This document shows positions 1-5,345 of a stretch of 6,594 bases of DNA, piece by piece. The first letter of the stretch is position 1; each line of letters starts with the position of its first letter. The DNA lies in NCBI GenBank assembly GCA_030670015.1, contig DAOVCM010000051.1:1-6594 (forward strand), read 5' to 3'. The notes below the pieces were generated by a model. The model saw nothing but the letters and a program-made list of their open reading frames with translations, had not been told where the DNA came from and ran no database searches. The stretch comes from Candidatus Bathyarchaeota archaeon. Lineage in GTDB: Archaea > Thermoproteota > Bathyarchaeia > TCS64. Position numbers and translations under genes: made by a program.

Positions 1-107
1 TCGGAAGGGCTCTCCTCAACCTCCCATGCTCGAACCCTGAGCAGGGACTCCACATCGTCAGCGGGTTCGGTCAAAACCTTTTCCAATGGGCCGTCCACAA
101 ACTCCAC
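1..107 (-). CDS. N-terminal fragment of an unrecognised protein, cut by the window edge
   Basis: An open frame of 35 codons runs from a GTG at 107 off the left edge of the window. The start is chosen because a strong Shine-Dalgarno match (GAGGTGAT, 111-118) sits just upstream and an in-frame TGA lies four codons before the GTG, so no longer start exists. A second in-frame GTG three codons later is a weaker alternative. The visible peptide is acidic (roughly MEFVDGPLEKVLTEPADD, then ESLLRVRAWEVEE), with no signal peptide or membrane segment. It lies 72 nt downstream of the comB-like stop on the same strand, so it may be co-transcribed with that gene. I do not recognise the family, and too little is visible to assign one. 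Confidence 0.5.
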   Translation of the reverse strand, partial: MEFVDGPLEKVLTEPADDVESLLRVRAWEVEESPS

Positions 108-110
108 ACA

Positions 111-118
111 ATCACCTC
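111..118 (-). promoter_or_regulatory. Ribosome binding site for the partial gene at 1-107
   Basis: The minus strand reads GAGGTGAT, an eight-base match to the complement of the archaeal 16S rRNA 3' end. It stands 3 nt before the GTG at 107, or 5 nt if only GAGGTG pairs. This site is what supports calling a gene start here. Confidence 0.55.
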
Positions 119-179
119 ATACTATGCTAACATTACAACTAACCCATCTGAGAAAAGTGTATTGACTGCATGATCCAGC

Positions 180-866
180 TCATGGAACACACTTAACAAC
201 ACGTAAACCGTTGTCCTTCTCCACCCTGAGGACGAAGTCAAACCGGTTCAGTTCAAGGGCGAGGTGAAAGTCCTCCTCCCTGAACTGGGGCTGGGTAGAG
301 TCGAAGAACTTTACTCCTGATTGCGAGCTCCTGATACGGGTCTTTATCTCTTCAAAGTCAGGAGACCGCTTTCTCAGACAGTCTTCGATGTAACGGGCGC
401 AACCCTCGTCCTCCTCATTAGGCTCCACGCCGACACTACCCATTGCGACAAGAGAGAGGATCTTCGGAGAAGCCCTCTGGATATACCTTACGATAGCACC
501 CGCCGTGACAAAGCTACCGAGGATGATCTCATCTGCACCCTGAGCGTTCACCACACCCTGCGTACCAGCACTTGTCGTCTGGACCACAGTACGACCTGTG
601 AAGTCAGCCGCACTGACCTCGTAGGGTGAATTCCCATAGTCGAAGCCCTCGATATGCTTACCGCCCCGCTCACCTATGAGCAGCCAATCTGGGTGAAGTC
701 TCCTCAGCTCGAAGGCCTCCTCAACTTTCCCAACGGGGAAGATGCGCTCAGCCCCGTTTGCCATCACGTAGGCGGCTGTTGTGAAAGCCCTGAATACATC
801 GATGACAACAGTCAGGCCCTGCGCCTTCCTTGAACCCGAAATAAGGCTGAACCGTTTAATTTCCAT
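180..866 (-). CDS. comB: ComB-family protein, probable 2-phosphosulfolactate phosphatase
   Basis: Full-length 228-residue member of the ComB family, Mg2+-dependent phosphatases that convert 2-phosphosulfolactate to sulfolactate in the phosphoenolpyruvate route to coenzyme M. It should be a soluble cytoplasmic enzyme. Family signatures visible in order are VIDVFRAFTT (21-30), GER (65-67), GFDYGNSP (74-81), TTSAGTQG (97-104) and an acidic EEDEGCA (151-157). The C-terminal half ends with FDFVLRVEK (209-217). The ATG at 866 is preceded by GAGGT (874-878) at 7 nt spacing, which fixes the start. The sequence resembles the ComB-like subfamily that also occurs in organisms not known to make coenzyme M, so family membership is sure while the exact substrate is less so. 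No other coenzyme M gene is visible in the window. It lies alone between two non-coding gaps, possibly followed by the partial gene at 1-107. Confidence 0.85.
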   Translation of the reverse strand: MEIKRFSLISGSRKAQGLTVVIDVFRAFTTAAYVMANGAERIFPVGKVEEAFELRRLHPDWLLIGERGGKHIEGFDYGNSPYEVSAADFTGRTVVQTTSAGTQGVVNAQGADEIILGSFVTAGAIVRYIQRASPKILSLVAMGSVGVEPNEEDEGCARYIEDCLRKRSPDFEEIKTRIRSSQSGVKFFDSTQPQFREEDFHLALELNRFDFVLRVEKDNGLRVVKCVP

Positions 867-873
867 GAAGACT

Positions 874-878
874 ACCTC
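874..878 (-). promoter_or_regulatory. Ribosome binding site of comB
   Basis: GAGGT on the minus strand, 7 nt before the ATG at 866, in the context TAGAGGTAGTCTTC. It decides the comB start. Confidence 0.55.
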
Positions 879-907
879 TAAGACCTACGATCGCCCTCAC
901 CAACAGG

Positions 908-917
908 ATAAAATTCG
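908..917 (-). promoter_or_regulatory. Possible TATA/BRE promoter of comB
   Basis: The minus strand reads CGAATTTTAT. TTTTAT fits an archaeal TATA box with a purine-containing BRE-like CGAA before it. A start site 25-27 nt downstream would fall near 885, giving a leader of about 19 nt that still contains the GAGGT ribosome binding site. This is inferred from spacing and composition only. Confidence 0.35.
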
Positions 918-1042
918 TAGAAAAAAACTGTTAAAATCCATGAAGTCGATAATAGTCAAGTCAAAGCTTTTACTGTTAAATATTCTCTTAATCATCTGTT
1001 CTGTCAACTTCCATGATCACCTTTTGGACAGCTTGAATCACT

Positions 1043-1052
1043 CAGGATAAAA
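1043..1052 (-). repeat. Second copy of the TTTTATCCTG motif
   Basis: The minus strand reads TTTTATCCTG here and again at 904-913, where it overlaps the proposed comB TATA box. The copies are 139 nt apart in the same orientation. This one may be a second, distal promoter giving a leader of about 150 nt, or a coincidence in AT-rich DNA. Confidence 0.3.
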
Positions 1053-1071
1053 GAGTTTTGAGCATGTCGGA

Positions 1072-1134
1072 TGACGTTACAACCTAAGTTTAGGCGTGTC
1101 TAGTTAAAATCTTACGATGATTGTAACAACGTCA
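1072..1134. repeat. Imperfect inverted repeat with a nested small hairpin
   Basis: The left arm TGACGTTACAA (1072-1082) pairs with the right arm TTGTAACAACGTCA (1121-1134): all 11 left-arm bases match, leaving a three-base bulge in the right arm. The 38-nt loop contains a small near-palindrome, CCTAAGTTTAGG (1083-1094). It starts ten bases beyond the phosphorylase stop, so it may shape the 3' end of that transcript; an operator role upstream of comB is also possible. Confidence 0.4.
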
Positions 1135-1136
1135 GG

Positions 1137-1141
1137 AAAAA
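1137..1141 (-). terminator. Possible T-run terminator after the phosphorylase gene
   Basis: Three bases after the TGA stop the minus strand reads CCCTTTTTCC. Short T-runs are sufficient terminators in many archaea. Here the run comes before the inverted repeat and not after it, so this is not a bacterial-style hairpin terminator. Confidence 0.3.
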
Positions 1142-1144
1142 GGG

Positions 1145-2002
1145 TCACGTGATTATTGAGCGCCATCTGTGGGTTGAGCAGCCGCATCCATCGTCATCAG
1201 GGTCCAGCCTTCGAAGCGCCCACAGTATAGCCTCAGCAGAGGGACGAGCCCAGCGCCTCTGGAATTCCTTGAAGGCCTCAGGTCCACTCCACTCCGTGGA
1301 GACAAGCCCCTCCCCGTAGTTAGAGACGAGCTCAAGGGCTGCATAACAGGCGCCTATCTCACGGGCGAAGTAGACCTCTGGAACCAGATTCATGGTGACA
1401 ACGTCGATGCCCGCTTCGGTATACCTGAGCCTGATCTCACTGGGGGATTCAAGACGTGGACCCTCGGCAACACCTACAGTACCGCGGCTGAATACCCTTG
1501 GGAACCCAGCCTCTTTCGACCCTTCGACGAGGAGGCTGCTGAGGGTTGGGCAGAGGGCCTGGTGGAGGCGGTACATGATGGACTCGGTCTCGACGCCCTT
1601 CGCCCTTAGGCTCCTGGTAAGGCTCTGAGCCCTCTTAGTGGTGTAGTCAACGAAGCCGTCGGGGATGACGACGTCGGCGGGGTCGAGGAGGCGGTTTGTG
1701 GAGCCGCATAGGGCGCATCCTATGATCTTCTTCACTCCGGCCCTGAGGAGAACGTAGAAGAGTCGTTCGCTGGCGCTATCTGGCTCTGTGTTCCTGATCT
1801 CTGGTGTGATGCCATGGAAGGGAACGTAGAGGAACTCGAGGCCGTCGACGGAGGCGTGGGTGAAGGGAGCCGAAGGCCCGAAGGGAGTATCGTGGGTCAT
1901 ATCGTCCTCGATGACCTCGACTCCGCTGAATTCTACGGGGAACCCGGAGCCGATGATGGCTGAGCCTCCTATGACGGCAACCTTGACAACTGGTATGGAC
2001 AT
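1145..2002 (-). CDS. Purine nucleoside / methylthioadenosine phosphorylase family protein
   Basis: A 285-residue trimeric-type PNP/MTAP family enzyme; such enzymes split 5'-methylthio- or ordinary purine nucleosides with phosphate, releasing the base and ribose-1-phosphate sugar. Visible family motifs are VIGGS (10-14), DTPFGPSAP (38-46), FHG (62-64, normally RHG), LCGS (98-101), VIPDGFVDYT (112-121), EGPRLES (180-186) and MNLVPEV (204-210, human MTAP MTTVPEV). The human VTDYD-type base-binding segment (Asp220, Asp222) appears as VSNYG (226-230), which suggests a 6-oxopurine such as methylthioinosine over adenine. The C-terminus carries CGC (273-275), like the redox CxC pair of archaeal hyperthermophile MTAPs. 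I chose ATG at 2002 over a TTG at 2014: homologues start close to the VIGGS strand, and a TATA box at 2033-2041 predicts transcription from about 2011. No clear ribosome binding site is visible, which fits a nearly leaderless message. Exact substrate is unresolved. Confidence 0.8.
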   Translation of the reverse strand: MSIPVVKVAVIGGSAIIGSGFPVEFSGVEVIEDDMTHDTPFGPSAPFTHASVDGLEFLYVPFHGITPEIRNTEPDSASERLFYVLLRAGVKKIIGCALCGSTNRLLDPADVVIPDGFVDYTTKRAQSLTRSLRAKGVETESIMYRLHQALCPTLSSLLVEGSKEAGFPRVFSRGTVGVAEGPRLESPSEIRLRYTEAGIDVVTMNLVPEVYFAREIGACYAALELVSNYGEGLVSTEWSGPEAFKEFQRRWARPSAEAILWALRRLDPDDDGCGCSTHRWRSIIT

Positions 2003-2032
2003 TTCAATCTTCAACTAGATAGTTGTGATGCG

Positions 2033-2041
2033 AATAAAAAA
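2033..2041 (-). promoter_or_regulatory. Possible TATA box of the phosphorylase gene
   Basis: The minus strand reads TTTTTTATT. With usual archaeal spacing, transcription would start near 2011, leaving a leader of only about 9 nt before the ATG at 2002 and no room for a ribosome binding site. A second AT-rich box, TTTATTATAAAT (about 2092-2106), lies further upstream and would give a leader near 70 nt. Confidence 0.35.
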
Positions 2042-2120
2042 GGGTTCATCGGTCAGCCAGAAACTCTAATCGAGGGATGCGAGGGGGGCTTTGATATTTA
2101 TAATAAAATGGAAAGTGCAT

Positions 2121-2133
2121 GTAATTCTATTAC
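2121..2133 (-). terminator. Small hairpin after the operon's last gene
   Basis: The sequence GTAATTCTATTAC forms a perfect 5-bp stem around three bases, seven bases past the TAA stop of the 251-residue protein gene. A T-rich stretch (CATTTTATT) follows about 12 nt later. This could end the operon transcript but is too short to be sure. Confidence 0.25.
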
Positions 2134-2139
2134 TCCACA

Positions 2140-2895
2140 TTAAGGTTTATCTGATGTCCTTCCCATTCCTTCTAGGAGTGGAACGTCTTCCACCTCGTTT
2201 CTTCTGGCTCCTCCCCTGAGGTAGAGGATGGTCGCCGCCGCTATTAGTAGGGAGCATACGACGCCGATGACGATGTGGGGGTAGGGCAAACCGGAGATCT
2301 CTACACTGAGTAGGTTCCTTACAAGGGGTGTGAGGTAGAATATTATGGTGGATATTGCGGTTGTCGCAACTACCAGTTGGATCAAGTAGGTCATCTGCCC
2401 CTTTGAAACCTCGTTCACGTCCACTAGGTCTGCGCCACGGTCCGTCAGCTCGTCCCGTAGCAAACGGAACCTGATAGTGTATCTTAGGGTGAGGTAGGTT
2501 GCCTGAAGGAGGAGGCCGACGGCGAACACCCAGAGAGCTGTGACGCCTGGCGTTGGGTCGTAGGGTAGTATGAGGTTGATCCAGTTGAACATTGAGAAGT
2601 CGATGACCGCGGGGAAGAACATGAGCATGTTCAGTGAGAACAGCCTCCCGAATCCGACCTCGTCTCCTCTCCGCCAGAACAGGAAGGACATTGCCGTGAC
2701 AAACCCGAGGAGGACGAAGTCGAAGAGGGTAGTGCGGACGCCTATCATGGCTAGGAGAGGACCTAGGTACTTCAACATGAGAGGTTTCAGCTTGACAAGG
2801 TAGATGGAGGACTGGAGGAGGGTGACGGCTACCATGTAGGTGGAGGCTAATGCCACTCCCAGCTCTGTCGTCCTGATGTATGTCTCCGTCCTCAT
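2140..2895 (-). CDS. Unrecognised polytopic membrane protein, 251 residues
   Basis: No family is recognised. Five or six hydrophobic segments are visible, at about 12-34, 54-74, 84-110 (possibly broken), 117-137, 168-190 and 206-226. A polar loop lies at about 142-168 (RFRLLRDELTDRGADLVDV and on) and the C-terminal tail is short and charged from about 227. There is no signal peptide-like cleavage site and no recognisable catalytic motif. Its ATG follows the TAA of the DUF58 gene by one base, with an AGAGGG ribosome binding site inside the end of that gene, so it is very likely translated with it. As the last gene of the four-gene block, it is a candidate partner or client of the MoxR/DUF58 pair. 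The gene is real by context and its open, codon-biased frame; its function is unknown. Confidence 0.8.
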   Translation of the reverse strand: MRTETYIRTTELGVALASTYMVAVTLLQSSIYLVKLKPLMLKYLGPLLAMIGVRTTLFDFVLLGFVTAMSFLFWRRGDEVGFGRLFSLNMLMFFPAVIDFSMFNWINLILPYDPTPGVTALWVFAVGLLLQATYLTLRYTIRFRLLRDELTDRGADLVDVNEVSKGQMTYLIQLVVATTAISTIIFYLTPLVRNLLSVEISGLPYPHIVIGVVCSLLIAAATILYLRGGARRNEVEDVPLLEGMGRTSDKP

Positions 2896-2896
2896 G

Positions 2897-4342
2897 TTAA
2901 GCCCTCTGCTTGATGAGCGCCCGTGCGAAGCTCTGGGTACGGGGGTTCCAGTTCACCACGGTCACACCCATCCCCCGTAGGACTTGGTAAACGGGCCTAT
3001 TGCGGAAGTCAAGGAGCTCCGCAGCCATCCCTTCCTCCTCAGTCTGGGCTGCGACGCTGTATCCCTGCACGTTGAAGACGATGATGGAGGGTCGCTTCCT
3101 CATCCAGCCTGAATATTTGTAGAGCTGCTTGATGCCCTCGTACAACCCCTCTGTCCTGGAGGCTTCGATCATGGTGATAATGATGAAGAGGGGAAGGGTC
3201 CCTACGATGTGCCTACGGCAGCTATGGATAGCCTCCTTGAGGGATTCGCCTCCGTACTTTACCTCAACTTTAAGCATCTCCCTCATGATCCTGAACTGCT
3301 GCCTCCTCCCCATATCAGGGAAAAGGATGCGCCGCTTGATGGGGGGCCGCTGTTCAGGCGCCGTAGCTGTTATCTCCTCGGGCTCCACGGGCGCCTCGAT
3401 CTGGTCAACCTGGGAGAGGGCTGACTCCAAGCTTGGTAACACACCCAGCCTCTGGTAGGACCCCTCCCACTCATGGGCGTCGTAATCATAGATACAGAGC
3501 CCCACCCGGCACTCCCGGCTGAGGTAAAAGTGGGTGAAACCGAGGACTGCTCTGACTGCGTGCTCCAGAGTGCTGCTCACCGTTGTGCCGAGAGCCATGT
3601 GCGACGCGCAGTCCATAAAGATCCAGACCACCTTCTTCCCCTCCTTCTCGTACTCGTTCACCTGGAGAGTGCCCGGAGAGGCTGAGAGCCTGCGGGCTGT
3701 CACTTTCCAGTTGATGTTCCTGTATGCGTCCCCGGGTGCGTAGTCTCTCACCTCAAGGAAGTCGGTGGTGGGGAAGCCGAATTTTATCCGTGCTTCCATG
3801 GGCATCGGGATCCGGGTCATCGCCTTTCTCTCCCTCACTCTCTTGACGAACAGGGGCTTCGGCTGGACGATGTACGTCCTAGAAGCCGGATATTCTCCAA
3901 GCATGTTATCAAAGATCTGGAGGGGGTGCCGGGTCTCCCAGGCTACAGTATCCAGCTGATAGCGCCCCCTCTTTACGCAGGTGGCTCTATAGCTGATAGA
4001 CTCTTCCCTTTCGGTCAACCCCTTCCAGAAGGCCTTGAAATTGGTTCCCTCCTCCAGCTTGAAACTGTCGGGCAAGACGTCGCCGAATGTCACAAGGCCG
4101 ACGCCGCCCCCCTTAGCCGTGGCGGTGATGGTGTCCTCAACCTGTCCGTCCACCCATATCTTCTGATCTTCACCCTCCCGTCTGACCTCAACCTCCTGGG
4201 GCTGTCCAATTAGGAGACCGATGGAGAGAAAGACGATGGGGAAGAGGCCGAGGATGATGAGTATCAGGTTGCCCAGAAACATGCCCATGACTAGGAAGGT
4301 GACGCCGCTGACGACCAGCTCCTGGATGTCCTGGGTGAGCAC
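2897..4342 (-). CDS. DUF58 (vWA-like) membrane-anchored protein
   Basis: A 481-residue protein of the DUF58 family. An N-terminal hydrophobic hairpin (about 9-46) anchors it, and a beta-rich region follows (about 50-165). The DUF58 signature spans about 194-253: DFLEVRDYAPGDAYRNINWK, then AR and LQVNEYEKEGKK, then a vWA first strand WIFMDCASHM (240-249). In the usual metal site (DxSxS) only the Asp244 is kept; the two serine positions are Ala246 and His248, so metal binding may be altered. A proline- and glutamate-rich stretch with a basic patch (about 316-350) looks like an inserted linker, which helps make the protein long for its family. The start is GTG at 4342; its ribosome binding site AGGTGA contains the TGA stop of the moxR gene, giving a 7-nt gap. 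DUF58 proteins are usual partners of MoxR ATPases, and this pairing is the likely core of the operon. Confidence 0.88.
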   Translation of the reverse strand: MLTQDIQELVVSGVTFLVMGMFLGNLILIILGLFPIVFLSIGLLIGQPQEVEVRREGEDQKIWVDGQVEDTITATAKGGGVGLVTFGDVLPDSFKLEEGTNFKAFWKGLTEREESISYRATCVKRGRYQLDTVAWETRHPLQIFDNMLGEYPASRTYIVQPKPLFVKRVRERKAMTRIPMPMEARIKFGFPTTDFLEVRDYAPGDAYRNINWKVTARRLSASPGTLQVNEYEKEGKKVVWIFMDCASHMALGTTVSSTLEHAVRAVLGFTHFYLSRECRVGLCIYDYDAHEWEGSYQRLGVLPSLESALSQVDQIEAPVEPEEITATAPEQRPPIKRRILFPDMGRRQQFRIMREMLKVEVKYGGESLKEAIHSCRRHIVGTLPLFIIITMIEASRTEGLYEGIKQLYKYSGWMRKRPSIIVFNVQGYSVAAQTEEEGMAAELLDFRNRPVYQVLRGMGVTVVNWNPRTQSFARALIKQRA

Positions 4343-4356
4343 CCGCCTTTCACCTG
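4343..4356 (-). promoter_or_regulatory. Stop/ribosome-binding-site overlap that sets the DUF58 start
   Basis: The minus strand reads CAGGTGAAAGGCGG directly before the GTG start at 4342. AGGTGA is a good ribosome binding site, and its TGA is the moxR stop codon. The arrangement favours GTG as the start and suggests termination-coupled reinitiation. Confidence 0.6.
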
Positions 4357-5339
4357 ACTTCGAACTGCTTGGGGACCTCTACTTGGCTGAGGATCTCGTC
4401 CAGAACCGCTGCGACGCTGAAGGCTCCCTCGATGGCGTACTCCATCTTCATGATCATCCTGTGGCCCAGAGCCTCGGTGACGAATATCTTCACGTCGTCG
4501 GGGGTGACGAAGCTCCTCCCTGTGATAGCAGCGTGGGCACGGGCAACCTTTAGGAGGGCGAGACCTCCCCTGGGGCTTGCGCCAACCTCGATCATGGGGT
4601 GCATCCTTGTGAGGCGGACGATGCTGGTGATGTAGTCGACTATCTGATCGTCCACGTAAATCTCCTTCTCGATGAACTGCTGCATCTCCACGAACATGGC
4701 CTGGTTGGTGACAGGCTTCACCATGTCGGTGGGGTCGTCCCTCCTCCAGCTGATCCTCCGCTTCAGAATGAGGCTCTCCTCATCTTGAGTCTCCACGTAC
4801 CCCATAGAGAGCTTCAAGAGGAACCGGTCCAACTGGGCTTCCGGGAGAGGGTAGGTTCCCTCAAGCTCGATGGGGTTCTGGGTGGCGATGACGAAGAAGG
4901 GTGCACTCAGCTTGTGGGTCTCCCCCTCTATGGTGACCTGACGCTCCTCCATCGCCTCCAGCAGGCCTGACTGAGTCTTTGGCGGCGACCTGTTGATCTC
5001 GTCGGCCAGCAGAATGTTGGTGAAGACGGGCCCCCTCTCGAGGACGAACTTGGCCTCCCTCATCCGCCACACCCTCGTGCCGATGATGTCCGCAGCCATG
5101 AGATCGGGGGTGAACTGGATCCTCCTCCAGACACACCCCGTCACCCTAGCGAAGGTCTTCGCGAGCAGGGTCTTCCCGAGACCGGGATAGTCCTCGAAGA
5201 GGATGTGCCCGTTCGCCAAGCTGGACGCCAGTAGCTTCCTGAGCATGGATTTATTGCCGACGAAGTACCTGCTCACACCATCAAGTATCTTAGTGCATGT
5301 CTCCTTTACTTCCCAAACATTCATCCCTTTCAACGCCAT
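4350..5339 (-). CDS. MoxR-family AAA+ ATPase
   Basis: A 329-residue cytoplasmic MoxR ATPase with every expected motif: Walker A EDYPGLGKT (49-57), Walker B ILLADEINR (109-117) with Asp113-Glu114, the MoxR signature SPPKTQSGLLEAMEERQVT (118-136), sensor 1 IATQNPIELEGTYPLPEAQ (151-169) with Asn155, an arginine finger in LDRF (170-173) and sensor 2 GASPRGG (253-259). The lid domain ends near 315. Length is typical. These ATPases form rings and act as chaperone-like remodelers, usually for a vWA-domain protein encoded next door (as in RavA/ViaA, NorQ/NorD and CbbQ/CbbO); here that is the DUF58 protein. The ATG at 5339 lies 6 nt after the stop of the upstream membrane protein, with only a weak GAGTGA site overlapping that stop, so coupled translation is likely. 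The second ATG at residue 6 is a less likely start. Confidence 0.95.
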   Translation of the reverse strand: MALKGMNVWEVKETCTKILDGVSRYFVGNKSMLRKLLASSLANGHILFEDYPGLGKTLLAKTFARVTGCVWRRIQFTPDLMAADIIGTRVWRMREAKFVLERGPVFTNILLADEINRSPPKTQSGLLEAMEERQVTIEGETHKLSAPFFVIATQNPIELEGTYPLPEAQLDRFLLKLSMGYVETQDEESLILKRRISWRRDDPTDMVKPVTNQAMFVEMQQFIEKEIYVDDQIVDYITSIVRLTRMHPMIEVGASPRGGLALLKVARAHAAITGRSFVTPDDVKIFVTEALGHRMIMKMEYAIEGAFSVAAVLDEILSQVEVPKQFEVR

Positions 5340-5345
5340 ATTCTG

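Larger units (their letters stand above)
867..1144. other. Non-coding gap between the phosphorylase gene and comB
   Basis: This 278-nt AT-rich stretch holds no convincing gene. It contains the T-run after the phosphorylase stop (1137-1141), an imperfect inverted repeat (1072-1134), a ten-base TATA-like motif present twice (904-913 and 1043-1052) and the comB promoter and ribosome binding site. A nine-codon frame at 1014-988 (MEVDRTDD then stop), preceded by GGTGATC, could be a leader peptide but is equally likely chance. Confidence 0.6.
2003..2139. other. Non-coding gap between the membrane-protein operon and the phosphorylase gene
   Basis: The AT-rich gap holds two TATA-like boxes and a small hairpin (2121-2133). 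Between them lies a GC-richer stretch with a G6 run around 2081-2088 for which I see no function. Confidence 0.5.

Noticed and set aside
988..1014. Nine-codon frame (MEVDRTDD then stop) after GGTGATC, as a leader peptide
   Set aside because: Too short to tell from chance; no codon pattern suggests attenuation. Mentioned only under the gap and the decamer finding.
781..1050. Plus-strand open frame of 89 codons reaching into the gap upstream of comB
   Set aside because: Its first third is antisense to the comB N-terminus, it has no clear ribosome binding site, and the rest is lysine/leucine-rich in the manner of translated AT-rich spacer.
2001..2014. TTG at 2014 as the phosphorylase start, adding four residues
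   Set aside because: It has no ribosome binding site, lies at or before the predicted transcription start, and homologues begin close to the first beta strand; the ATG at 2002 fits better.
2020..2090. CTGACCGATGA on the minus strand, resembling D'/C' boxes of a C/D guide RNA
   Set aside because: The spacer between the boxes is too short, the C' box is incomplete, and I find no outer C or D box at proper distance.
4221..4970. Several plus-strand and alternate-frame open frames across the moxR and DUF58 genes
   Set aside because: They are antisense or out-of-frame shadows of genes with intact family motifs; their translations show no domain.
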